A stretch of DNA of 15,793 nt, from NCBI GenBank assembly GCA_964346395.1, contig CAYFUT010000061.1:1-15793 (forward strand). The letters run 5' to 3'. The notes beneath the pieces are model-generated. The model did no database searches. It was not told the DNA's origin and saw nothing but the letters and a program-made list of their open reading frames with translations. Made by a program: the position numbers and the translations under genes. Positions 1 to 7,069 of the stretch are shown here, one piece after another (positions within the stretch are counted from its first letter, which is position 1; every line of letters starts with the position of its first letter). The stretch comes from CAYFUT01 sp964346395 (lineage in GTDB: Bacteria > Bacillota > Halanaerobiia > Halobacteroidales > Halobacteroidaceae).

Positions 1-773
1 TTGAGGATAAAGCTCGGGAAGCTGGTTATTCTGTTATTTTCTGTAACACTAATAACCGTACCCAAGGGGAAAAAGAGGCACTGGAATTGATGAAGGGTAA
101 GCAGGTAGATGGAATTATAGTTTCTTTGGCTATTAGCCAAAAAAACAAAGAAGAACTAGCTAAATTAAAAGAAGAAAACTTTCCTATTGTTCAAATTGAT
201 CGTAGAGTGCCGGGGACAGATTTTCCCAGCGTAGTAATTGATAATCAACATTCAGCTTATACAGCTACTTCTTATCTAATTAATTTAGGCCATACTAGGA
301 TAGCTCATATTAGTGGTGATCTGGAAGTGAAGCCGGCTCAAGATAGAGTAGCTGGTTTTAAAGACGCTTTAGAAGAACATAGAATTAATTGGCAGCAAGA
401 ATGGATTTGTGAGGGGGATTACAGCAAACAGTCTGGGTATCAGCAGATGAAAAAGTTGTTAACTAGAGAGCAAAAGTTACCTACAGCTGCCTTCATTGCC
501 AATGATTTAATGGCTTTAGGCGCTTACGAAGCGGTTTTTGAATTAGGTTTAAAAATTCCACGCGACATTTCAATTATTGGCTATGATGATATAGAGTTGG
601 CCTCGGTTATTAGACCCGGATTGACTACTATTTCTCAACCAGAGTATAAGTTAGGTACCAAAGCTGCTGAGGTATTGATAGGAGAAATAGAAGAAGAAAA
701 AATTACAAAAGAGGAAGTGGTATTAGAGTCAGAATTAGTAGTAAGAGATTCAGCAAAAGAATTAGAGGAGTAA
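1..773 (+). CDS. LacI-family transcriptional regulator, 5'-truncated by the window edge
   Basis: This is the C-terminal part of a LacI/GalR-family repressor. The reading frame is open from base 3, so the ATG at 87 is an internal methionine and the DNA-binding helix-turn-helix lies before the window. The visible protein is the periplasmic-binding-protein-like effector domain. Family hallmarks are VDGIIVS, IDRRVPG, a V-I-D-N segment followed by YLINLGHTRIAHISG, FIANDLMALGAYEA, ISIIGYDDIELASVIRPGLTT and a closing LESELVVRDS. Such regulators bind a sugar or nucleoside-like ligand in this domain and leave their operator. The gene lies just upstream of a ribokinase/ABC transporter operon in the same direction, with a palindromic operator between them, so it probably controls that operon and senses its substrate or a product such as ribose. 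The family is certain; the ligand is inferred only from context. Confidence 0.93.
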   Translation, partial: EDKAREAGYSVIFCNTNNRTQGEKEALELMKGKQVDGIIVSLAISQKNKEELAKLKEENFPIVQIDRRVPGTDFPSVVIDNQHSAYTATSYLINLGHTRIAHISGDLEVKPAQDRVAGFKDALEEHRINWQQEWICEGDYSKQSGYQQMKKLLTREQKLPTAAFIANDLMALGAYEAVFELGLKIPRDISIIGYDDIELASVIRPGLTTISQPEYKLGTKAAEVLIGEIEEEKITKEEVVLESELVVRDSAKELEE

Positions 774-792
774 ACTACTCCTTTTTATTTTT
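764..792 (+). terminator. Rho-independent terminator of the LacI-family gene
   Basis: A 7-bp perfect stem (AGGAGTA at 766-772 and TACTCCT at 776-782) with a 3-nt loop is followed directly by a T-rich tract (783-792). The stem can be extended outward by a G-U and an A-U pair. The left arm contains the end of the regulator gene, including its TAA stop at 771-773, so coding sequence and terminator overlap. It separates the regulator transcript from the ribokinase operon. The 3-nt loop is tight, so efficiency is uncertain. Confidence 0.7.
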
Positions 793-797
793 AAAAT

Positions 798-821
798 GTT
801 AACGTTAACGTTAACGTTTTC
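798..821 (+). promoter_or_regulatory. Probable LacI-family operator, triple GTTAAC repeat
   Basis: Three uninterrupted copies of GTTAAC occupy 798-815. The stretch AACGTTAACGTTAACGTT at 801-818 is a perfect palindrome centred on a C-G step. LacI-family operators are typically palindromes with a central CG, as in PurR and CcpA sites, so this fits the regulator encoded immediately upstream. The periodicity allows alternative 6-bp-shifted dyads, which could give overlapping registers or cooperative binding. Binding is inferred from position and symmetry. Confidence 0.65.
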
Positions 822-844
822 AACATCATATTTAACTATTAAAT
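817..844 (+). promoter_or_regulatory. Possible promoter for the ribokinase operon
   Basis: A weak sigma-A-like pair is visible: TTTTCA at 817-822 and TTAAAT at 839-844, 16 nt apart, about 30 nt before the ribokinase start. The -35-like element abuts or overlaps the palindromic operator, which would suit repression by blocking polymerase. Neither hexamer matches the consensus well, and other pairings using the TTAACG units as the -35 element are possible. Confidence 0.35.
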
Positions 845-872
845 CAAACAAGAAAGTGGGTGAGGATAAAAA

Positions 873-1814
873 ATGAAACAAGATATATTGGTAGTTGGAA
901 GTATGAATATGGACTTAGTAGTGGAAGCAGAGCGGTATCCTGACGCCGGGGAAACTATTCTCGGTAATAATTTTGAACAAACTCCGGGCGGTAAAGGGGC
1001 TAATCAAGCAGTGAGTATAGGCAAGTTGAAAGGGAATGTTGGTTTTATCGGCGCTTGCGGAGAAGATTATTTTGGGGATGAATTATTAACTAGAATGAAG
1101 CAAAATGGAGTAGAAGTAGAAAAGGTTTTTCGGGCTAAAGAGAGTACAGGTGTAGCTAATATTACTGTAGAGAAGCAGGGAGTAAATCGAATTATTGTGG
1201 TTCAGGGAGCAAATAAGTGTTTAACTCCTGATTTAATAGATGAATTTAAAGAAGAAATAAAAAAAGCTGAAATTATTTTAATTCAATTGGAAATTCCTAT
1301 TGAGACTGTTCTGCAGGTCATAGAGTTAGCTCATAAATTAGGAACAAAAGTAATTTTAGATCCGGCACCGGCTCAAAACCTACCGAAAAACATATATTCT
1401 AAAATTGATTATTTACTGCCTAATGAAGGAGAACTGGATCAACTGGTAGCTGATTACAATTTGAAAACCGAAACTGAAAAGATAAATCAGCTTTTAAATT
1501 GGGGAGTAGGAACAGTTTTAGTGACGAAAGGAAAAGAAGGGATTTCAGTTTACGATAGCCAAAAGAAAGAAGATTATCAAGCTATTGAATTAGAAGCAGT
1601 AGATACAACGGGAGCTGGAGATGCTTTTGCAGGAGCTTTTGCTTTTGGGTTAAAAAATAACTATTCTCTTAGAAAAGCTGTTCAATTTGCTAATATTGTA
1701 GCTGGTTTTTCCACTACTAAGCTAGGAGCCCAAAGATCTTTTCCTGACTTGTCAGAGTTAGAAGAATTTTGTGATCAGCAAAATCTAAATGGGGAATTAG
1801 TAAAGAAAATATAA
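873..1814 (+). CDS. rbsK: Ribokinase (PfkB family)
   Basis: This cytoplasmic kinase would convert ribose and ATP to ribose 5-phosphate for the pentose phosphate pathway. At 313 aa it has normal ribokinase length. N12-x-D14 and the G39-G-K-G-A-N-Q45 substrate-binding motif are present, as are LDPAPA and LPNEGE in the middle. The PfkB signature DTTGAGDAF starts at D244, with D250 as the expected catalytic base. The ATG at 873 follows a GTGAGG-type ribosome binding site. It is the first gene after the operator and is followed 23 nt later by the transporter genes. The presence of ADP-ribosylglycohydrolase genes downstream suggests its ribose comes from hydrolysis of a ribosyl conjugate. PfkB kinases vary in specificity, so deoxyribose or another furanose remains possible, but the motif set is that of true ribokinases. 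Confidence 0.92.
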   Translation: MKQDILVVGSMNMDLVVEAERYPDAGETILGNNFEQTPGGKGANQAVSIGKLKGNVGFIGACGEDYFGDELLTRMKQNGVEVEKVFRAKESTGVANITVEKQGVNRIIVVQGANKCLTPDLIDEFKEEIKKAEIILIQLEIPIETVLQVIELAHKLGTKVILDPAPAQNLPKNIYSKIDYLLPNEGELDQLVADYNLKTETEKINQLLNWGVGTVLVTKGKEGISVYDSQKKEDYQAIELEAVDTTGAGDAFAGAFAFGLKNNYSLRKAVQFANIVAGFSTTKLGAQRSFPDLSELEEFCDQQNLNGELVKKI

Positions 1815-1837
1815 ACTGGTGAGGAGGATAAAAGATA

Positions 1838-2722
1838 ATGGAGGAAAATACATGGGGCAGTTCAAAAGGATTATCCCAATTTAAATTATTATTACCGGCA
1901 CTTATTCCTGTTATTTTCTTTTCGGTTTTACCGTTGCTGCGCGGGATTACTTTAGGATTTACCAGTTATGAATTCGGTGGTGAACTTAGTTTTAATGGAC
2001 TGCAGAATTATTTAAATATGCTCACCGACAGCAATTTTTGGCAGTCTTTCAGAGTAGGATTTATCTGGACATTAGTAGTTACCTTCGGACAGGTAGTGTT
2101 CGGTTTAGGATTAGCTTTATTATTAAATGAACGGTTGGCTTTGGAAGGTTGGGCACGAGTATTAATTTTAGTTCCTTGGGCGATGCCGCCAGTAATTAGG
2201 GGAATTATGTGGCGGATAATGTATCATCCCCAGATGGGAGCAGTCAACCAATTGTTTTTAAAACTGGGTCTAATAGATAGTCCTATTAATTGGTTAAGCA
2301 GTTTTGATTTTGCGCTCCCAGCAGTAATTATAGTGGGGATCTGGGGTGGATTACCTCAAGCGGGGATAACATTATTAGCTGGTTTACAATCTGTTGCACC
2401 TCAACTTTATGAAGCGGCCAGTATAGATGGAGCTGGAGCCTGGGATAAATTTCGCTATGTAACTTTACCGCAGCTAAAGTCAGTTACTATAGCTATTACT
2501 ATTTTAAGGTTTATCTGGAATTTTAATTCGTTTGGGCTTGTTTGGGTATTAACCAAAGGAGGCCCCGGCGGAATGACGAGGATTCCTATGTTATTTGCTT
2601 ATGAAGAAGGATTTAGATATGGAAATCTTGGTTATGCAGCAGCTTTAGGGAACGTTATGGTTTTAATAGTGTCTGTACTAATGATCATTTATCTGCGACA
2701 CCAAATGGAAGAAAAATATTAA
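1838..2722 (+). CDS. ABC sugar transporter permease, CUT1/MalF type
   Basis: This is an inner-membrane permease subunit of a carbohydrate ABC importer (binding-protein-dependent transport family, MalF/UgpA-like). The 294-aa protein has about six hydrophobic segments, near residues 17-38, 71-95, 106-125, 157-180, 210-232 and 262-285. The cytoplasmic EAA loop, which docks the ATPase, starts at E192 (EAASIDGAGAWDKF) and keeps the conserved G198. It lacks the long N-terminal extension of enteric MalF, as is common for CUT1 systems in Gram-positive bacteria. A GAGGAGG ribosome binding site precedes the ATG. It pairs with the next gene, 18 nt downstream, to form the heterodimeric channel. CUT1 transporters generally carry di- and oligosaccharides or glycosides; free ribose normally uses CUT2 systems. 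The cargo is therefore more likely a conjugate than ribose itself. Confidence 0.92.
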   Translation: MEENTWGSSKGLSQFKLLLPALIPVIFFSVLPLLRGITLGFTSYEFGGELSFNGLQNYLNMLTDSNFWQSFRVGFIWTLVVTFGQVVFGLGLALLLNERLALEGWARVLILVPWAMPPVIRGIMWRIMYHPQMGAVNQLFLKLGLIDSPINWLSSFDFALPAVIIVGIWGGLPQAGITLLAGLQSVAPQLYEAASIDGAGAWDKFRYVTLPQLKSVTIAITILRFIWNFNSFGLVWVLTKGGPGGMTRIPMLFAYEEGFRYGNLGYAAALGNVMVLIVSVLMIIYLRHQMEEKY

Positions 2723-2740
2723 GTTAAGGGGGGGCAGGAG

Positions 2741-3577
2741 ATGAAATTAACTCAAGGAATTAAACGAATTGGACAATATATTGCTTTATTCTTTTATTTG
2801 GTATTTTTAGCTTTTCCGTTGTTTTGGATGTTTTTTACTTCGTTAAAGCCTACTAAAGAAATGCAGTCTTTATCAGCGACGATATTGCCGCAGAATCCTA
2901 CTTTTAAACATTTTATTACGGCTTTTACGGAACAAGAATTGTTTCAAAGTATGTTAAACAGTACTAAAGTAGGTATTCTGTCTACGATAGGAGTGCTAAT
3001 TATTGCTGTTCCAGCGGCTTATGCTCTAGCTCGCTATAAAACGAAGATGAATAAAGGAGTTATTGGGTGGGTGTTAGTTTCCCAACTTTTCCCAGCTATT
3101 TTAATTATGGTACCTTTGTTTTTAATTTTACGCCAATTAGGGTTAACTAATTCTCATCTTGGTCTTGCGCTTGTTTATATGGTATGGACGCTGCCCTTTG
3201 TGTTGATGATGCTGTATGGATATATTAAGGGGATTCCAGTTGAATTAGAGCAGGCAGCAGCAATTGATGGAGCTACCCGGTTGCAGGCCATTCGAAAGAT
3301 AGTGATTCCTCTGCTTTTACCGGGTATTGTAGCTACTGCTTTATTTGGTTTTATTTCGGCCTGGAATGAATATTTCTTTGCCCTTGTTTTACTTAGAGAC
3401 CCTGATTTGATGACCTTACCGATTAATTTAGCCCGGTTTACGGGTTATCAGGGGGCAGCTCGGTTAGGTCCTTTAGCTGCGGCTTCTTTTGTGGCTACTA
3501 TACCTAGTTTGATTTTATTTGGTTTTCTGCAGAAAGGCTTAATTTCTGGTTTGGCGCAAGGAGCAGTTAAAGATTAA
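2741..3577 (+). CDS. ABC sugar transporter permease, CUT1/MalG type
   Basis: This is the second channel subunit of the importer, 278 aa, of the MalG/UgpE type. It has a short N-terminal cytoplasmic stretch, a first membrane helix near residues 12-32 followed by FTSLKPTKEM, and about six helices in all. The EAA loop starts at E170 (EQAAAIDGATRLQAIRKI) with the conserved G177, followed by IPLLLPGI. The LxxFxxxWNEYFFALVLL segment after the EAA loop is typical of MalG-like permeases. A purine-rich ribosome binding site (AAGGGGGGCAGGAG) precedes the ATG. The ATPase partner is not encoded in the window and is presumably a shared MsmX/UgpC-like protein elsewhere. Confidence 0.92.
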   Translation: MKLTQGIKRIGQYIALFFYLVFLAFPLFWMFFTSLKPTKEMQSLSATILPQNPTFKHFITAFTEQELFQSMLNSTKVGILSTIGVLIIAVPAAYALARYKTKMNKGVIGWVLVSQLFPAILIMVPLFLILRQLGLTNSHLGLALVYMVWTLPFVLMMLYGYIKGIPVELEQAAAIDGATRLQAIRKIVIPLLLPGIVATALFGFISAWNEYFFALVLLRDPDLMTLPINLARFTGYQGAARLGPLAAASFVATIPSLILFGFLQKGLISGLAQGAVKD

Positions 3578-3663
3578 GTAAATAACTAAGTTTTTTAGCA
3601 AAGGTGGTGATAAATAATTTAAATTGCTGGTGAAGCCAATTAAAACAACAAGGAGTGGTAATT
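3578..3663 (+). other. 86-nt gap before the binding-protein gene, with a small hairpin
   Basis: This is the longest gap inside the gene run. It contains an imperfect hairpin: AATTGCT at 3622-3628, a GGTGA loop, and AGC-C-AATT at 3634-3641 with one bulged C. No T-tract follows, so it is not a terminator. Binding-protein genes are often expressed more strongly than their permease partners, and such hairpins can protect a processed mRNA 5' end, but nothing here proves that role. No clear promoter was seen. Confidence 0.3.
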
Positions 3664-5001
3664 ATGCTAACTAAAAAGAAGGGTTTATTTGTTTTGTCTT
3701 TAGTGGGGGTCTTAGTCTTTGCTTTGACTGTTAGTTCTTCTGCCTGGTGGATATTTGGGGGCGATGATGAAGAAAAGAAGGAAGAAACCATTACTTTAAG
3801 ATTTAGAAGTTTAGCCTGGCAGGAGCAGTCAATTAAAGCCAACAAAGAAATAGTAGCCGATTGGAATAAAAAGCATCCTGATGTGCAGGTAGAGTATGTA
3901 CAGGGAGATTGGGGATCTATCCACGATTATATGTTGACTAGCTTTGAAACTGGAGAGACACCTGATGTTTTTCATTATGAATCAGCAGCGATAGCTGATT
4001 GGGCGGAAAGAGATTTTCTTGTTAATTTAGAACCACTGATGTCGGAAGATATAAAAGATGATATTTATGAGCCAGCCTGGCAGTCAGTTGCTTTACCTGA
4101 AGGAGGAGTTTATGGAGTCCCCTTTCTTTGGCAGTCAAGACTTACTATTTATAATAAAGATCTTTTTGAAGAAGCTGGTGTTGAACCACCTACTTCAGAC
4201 AACCCCTGGACTTGGGAAGATATGAGAGAAGCAGCACAAAAGCTAACCATTAGAGAAGATGGGGAAGTAAAGCAGTGGGGAGCAGGTTTTGGTTTGCGTC
4301 AACCGGGAAGTAAAGTTGGAAATTTCAGTCTTAGTTTTGGTGGTGGAGGGTTTGTTAGAAAGGAAAATGGAGAGTATAAAATAAAAGCAGGAGAGCCGGA
4401 AAAGAAAGTAATGCGCATTCTTAAGGAAATGCTGTATAAAGATGAAACAGTTATTCCTAGTAGTACTGGTCAATCTGCCAGTGATATGATGGCAGGTTTT
4501 TATGGAGAAAAGTATGCTATGGTGCCGCAAGTTGGTATTTGGATTAGGCAGCAAATAATGCAGAATGCTCCCGAAGGATTTGAGTGGGGAATAATGCCGC
4601 CGTTAAAAGGAACCAGTCAACATCAGGGGGCAGATACTCAAACTTTAAGTATTCCTAAAGCCTCCCCCCATAAAGAAGAAGCTATGGAATTTATTGAATT
4701 CTTCTTGAATACTAAAAACATGGGTAGATTAGCGCAGGGAGATTGGATGTTACCTACTAGAGAATCAACTACTCAATTACCTGAATTTCAGACGGAAGAA
4801 CACGGCTGGAAGACAGTTTCCGAATCAGCTAAGCATTTGACAGTAGGACCCTGGCAGCATATGTCTGGTTTTGCTGAATTTAAAACGCGGGTTACAAATC
4901 CTATTTTACAGAAGTTATTTGCAGACAAATTGACGGTAGAAGAAGCAGCTGAAAAAATTGAACAAGAAGGTAATAAAGTATTAGATAGCTATCAAGATTA
5001 A
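3664..5001 (+). CDS. ABC sugar transporter solute-binding protein (extracellular family 1)
   Basis: This is the substrate-capturing component of the CUT1 importer. The ATG at 3664 is preferred over an upstream in-frame GTG at 3655 because AAGGAG (3650-3655) sits 8 nt before the ATG and overlaps the GTG. The 445-aa product starts with a lysine-rich n-region and a hydrophobic core (about residues 8-23), then SSSA and WW, giving a probable signal-peptidase-I site after A27. There is no lipobox cysteine, so the mature protein would be soluble. Family-1 features follow: LRFRSLAW, a D-V-F-H-Y-E segment, YGVPFLWQSRLTIYNKDLFEEAG, NPWTWEDM, and an AMEFIEFFLNTKNMGRLAQG helix near the C-terminus. The gene lies 86 nt after the permeases and 15 nt before the first ADP-ribosylglycohydrolase-family gene. 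The ligand is not readable from sequence; a ribosyl conjugate is inferred from context. Confidence 0.92.
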   Translation: MLTKKKGLFVLSLVGVLVFALTVSSSAWWIFGGDDEEKKEETITLRFRSLAWQEQSIKANKEIVADWNKKHPDVQVEYVQGDWGSIHDYMLTSFETGETPDVFHYESAAIADWAERDFLVNLEPLMSEDIKDDIYEPAWQSVALPEGGVYGVPFLWQSRLTIYNKDLFEEAGVEPPTSDNPWTWEDMREAAQKLTIREDGEVKQWGAGFGLRQPGSKVGNFSLSFGGGGFVRKENGEYKIKAGEPEKKVMRILKEMLYKDETVIPSSTGQSASDMMAGFYGEKYAMVPQVGIWIRQQIMQNAPEGFEWGIMPPLKGTSQHQGADTQTLSIPKASPHKEEAMEFIEFFLNTKNMGRLAQGDWMLPTRESTTQLPEFQTEEHGWKTVSESAKHLTVGPWQHMSGFAEFKTRVTNPILQKLFADKLTVEEAAEKIEQEGNKVLDSYQD

Positions 5002-5016
5002 TAAGGAGTTGAAAAA

Positions 5017-6006
5017 ATGGTAGAACTAATAGAACAGGCAAAGGGGGCAATAATTGGTCTGGCCGTGGGCGATGCCCTCGGCCAACCAACAGAAGGAAAA
5101 TCAAGGGTGGAAATCAAGGAAACTTGGGATTGGATTACTGATTTTTTAGAAGAAGAGCCGGTCGGAAGTGATGATACAGAGTATGCTGTATTTAATGCTG
5201 AATTATTAATTAAACATGGGAAAGACTTAACTTCAGACAAGATTGCTCAAGCTTGGAAAGAAGAGATTATTTCTCAACGGAGTGGATTTAAGGGAGCAGG
5301 TTTTAGCGAAATGGCGGCGATTGAAAATTTAAGAGCTGGAATTTCACCTCCCCTATCCGGGAAACATATTCATTCCTGGAGTGATGGATTAGCCATGCGC
5401 GTAATTCCTTTTGGGATTGTTGCTGCCGGAAATCCTAATTGGGCAGCAGAATTTGCTACAAGAGATGGGGAAGTAACCCATTCTGGAGAAGGGATTCTAG
5501 GAGGACAAGTAGTAGCAGCAGCAGTAGCAGCGGCTATGACGGGAGCAAGTAATGAAGATATTTTTGCTATTGTGCTTGATTTGTTACCAGAAGACTCCTG
5601 GACTTATCGGGCTATCTCCCGAGGGATTAAAATTGGTTCGCAGGCTGATAATGTCTGGGATTCTTTAAAACCTTTATCACAGGAGCTAATAATTGACTAT
5701 TATCCCTGGCCTGATTTGGGGCCAGAAGCTTTAGGTTTAACTTTTGGCCTCCTGGCAGCAGCCGGAAATAATTTCCGAGATGCTGTATTGGGAGGAGTAA
5801 ATATAGGAAGGGATACTGATACAATAGCCGGAATTGCCGGAGCTATTATCGGAGCTAGAATAGGTATTAAAGATATTCCCCATGAATGGCGGACGCAGAT
5901 AAAAGAAGTGAAAGGAATCTGTATTCATACTGTAGACGGTAAGAACCTAAGAGATATAGCAGATAAATTAGGGGAATTAGCAGAACAGTGGAGGGAGGAC
6001 TCATGA
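5017..6006 (+). CDS. ADP-ribosylglycohydrolase (DraG/ARH) family protein, paralogue 1
   Basis: This is a probable cytoplasmic binuclear-metal hydrolase of the DraG/ARH fold, whose known members remove ADP-ribose from proteins or cleave related ribosyl glycosidic bonds. It is 329 aa, the usual length. The N-terminal GLAVGDALG is at residues 15-22. The first metal motif is S51-D52-D53-T54-E55, with serine in the common TDDT threonine position. A conserved histidine is at H155, and the C-terminal metal motif is D266-T-D268-T269 within NIGRDTDTIAGIAGAIIGA. All expected ligands are therefore present and activity is likely. There is no signal peptide. An AAGGAG ribosome binding site lies just before the ATG, and the stop overlaps the next start in ATGA. 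The setting of transporter plus ribokinase argues for a small imported riboside rather than an ADP-ribosylated protein as substrate, but this is inference. Confidence 0.88.
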   Translation: MVELIEQAKGAIIGLAVGDALGQPTEGKSRVEIKETWDWITDFLEEEPVGSDDTEYAVFNAELLIKHGKDLTSDKIAQAWKEEIISQRSGFKGAGFSEMAAIENLRAGISPPLSGKHIHSWSDGLAMRVIPFGIVAAGNPNWAAEFATRDGEVTHSGEGILGGQVVAAAVAAAMTGASNEDIFAIVLDLLPEDSWTYRAISRGIKIGSQADNVWDSLKPLSQELIIDYYPWPDLGPEALGLTFGLLAAAGNNFRDAVLGGVNIGRDTDTIAGIAGAIIGARIGIKDIPHEWRTQIKEVKGICIHTVDGKNLRDIADKLGELAEQWREDS

Positions 6007-7049
6007 AGAAATTATCAGACAGAGTAAAAGGAAGTTTAATCGGATTGGCTATGGGAGATTCTTTAGGTTGGCCGGCGATGTTTCAGCGGAGTAATTTATT
6101 ACCTTCTTGGACCCGGAGATTGAGAAGAGAAATTGATACTGAAGCAGAAAGAAATGATGTAGTGCGGCCGGCAGTTCCCTTTTCTTTAAATAGGTCACAA
6201 GAGCCTTTTTCAATTGGTCCGGCTAATCAGACAGAATGGGCTGCGTTTATGATTGAACAGCTTCTGGCAGCTGAAGGAGAGGTAACGGAAGCAGAATTGC
6301 TGGCAGCCTGGCAAGAGTTAGCTGCTGAGAAAGAAAGTGTCAAAGGCGGACTTAGTATAATTGCTGCCTTAAATAATTTAGAGAAAGGTTTAGAACCTCC
6401 GGCTTCTGGACATGATAACCCTCATTATTTTGACGATGGGGCTTGTATAAGGGCAGTACCGATTGGAATTTATTATGCTGGCGTCCCTGAGCAGGCAGCA
6501 AAGGTAGCAGGGTTAGAGGCCAGGATTACCAATTCTGAAGACGGCGTCTGGGCAGCGAAGGGAATGGCTGCTGCTATTGCTAAAGCTTGTGACGGCGGAC
6601 AGCCGGAAGAAATGGTAACTGTATTGCAGGCTCAACTTCCGGGTGATAGTTGGATAAATCGAAAATTGGATCAGGCTGTAGAAATTGCCGTGCAGGAATC
6701 TTCTCTGCTGGCTGCTATTCCTAGACTTAGTGATGAAGTAGCAAATAGCATTTATAGTTATGGGACGACTGCCCCGGAGACTCTTCCACTGGCTGCTGCT
6801 ATTATGATGTTAGCTGGAGAAGATGTTACTACTGGGCTAATGGGAGCTACTGCTATTGCTCGGACAGCTGATTCTGTTCCTGCCTTAGTGGGAAGTCTCT
6901 CTGGTGCGTTAGCTGACGAAAAATTTGTTAGTTCAAATTGGGAAGAAAGTTTACGGTTTTTAAAGGGAATCTGTCTTCCTTCCTTAGAAGATGTTGATTA
7001 TTTAGAGTTAATAGATAAGCTGACTAGTCAAGTAAAGGCAGCTAGATAG
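6003..7049 (+). CDS. ADP-ribosylglycohydrolase family protein, paralogue 2, degenerate active site
   Basis: This 348-aa member of the DraG/ARH family is recognisable by GLAMGDSLG near the N-terminus, a GLEPPASGHDNPHYFDDGACIRAVPIGI segment shared with its neighbours, and a helical C-terminus ending in a GICLPS motif. The ATG at 6003 is chosen over the in-frame GTG at 5988: it overlaps the previous stop (ATGA) and has GGAGGGAGGA directly upstream. The catalytic motifs are eroded. The S/T-D-D-T-E motif is A74-N75-Q76-T77-E78; the conserved His is N177; and D-x-D-T is T288-A289-D290-S291. Most metal ligands are thus missing while the frame is intact, which suggests a conserved pseudoenzyme, perhaps a partner or regulator of the flanking paralogues. 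It also carries an extra Arg/Glu-rich stretch (about residues 35-70) before the first motif. Confidence 0.85.
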   Translation: MKKLSDRVKGSLIGLAMGDSLGWPAMFQRSNLLPSWTRRLRREIDTEAERNDVVRPAVPFSLNRSQEPFSIGPANQTEWAAFMIEQLLAAEGEVTEAELLAAWQELAAEKESVKGGLSIIAALNNLEKGLEPPASGHDNPHYFDDGACIRAVPIGIYYAGVPEQAAKVAGLEARITNSEDGVWAAKGMAAAIAKACDGGQPEEMVTVLQAQLPGDSWINRKLDQAVEIAVQESSLLAAIPRLSDEVANSIYSYGTTAPETLPLAAAIMMLAGEDVTTGLMGATAIARTADSVPALVGSLSGALADEKFVSSNWEESLRFLKGICLPSLEDVDYLELIDKLTSQVKAAR

Positions 7050-7069
7050 AAAGGGGTAGAAATTTTACA

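Noticed and set aside
51..89. ATG at 87 as the true start of the LacI-family protein
   Set aside because: The frame stays open to base 3 and the upstream residues (GYSVIFCNTN and following) match the LacI effector domain, so the gene begins before the window.
798..818. GTTAAC repeats as a microsatellite or CRISPR-like repeat
   Set aside because: There are only three 6-bp units with no spacers. The palindrome with central CG next to a LacI-family gene is better explained as an operator.
3607..3633. Possible 8-codon leader peptide (GTG start) before the binding-protein gene
   Set aside because: The purine run overlaps the GTG with no proper spacing, the peptide has no attenuation-like codon bias, and no terminator/antiterminator pair follows.
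3567..3845. Minus-strand open frame across the permease/binding-protein junction
   Set aside because: It is antisense to the well-supported binding-protein gene, has low-complexity Ser/Thr/Lys-rich composition and no recognisable motif or ribosome binding site. The other minus-strand frames (around 4243, 4901, 5627, 8128, 9426, 13057 and 13485) fail in the same way.
5167..5181. Paralogue 1 as another inactive ARH because of SDDT instead of TDDT
   Set aside because: Serine for threonine keeps the hydroxyl group, and all the acidic ligands plus the conserved histidine are present.
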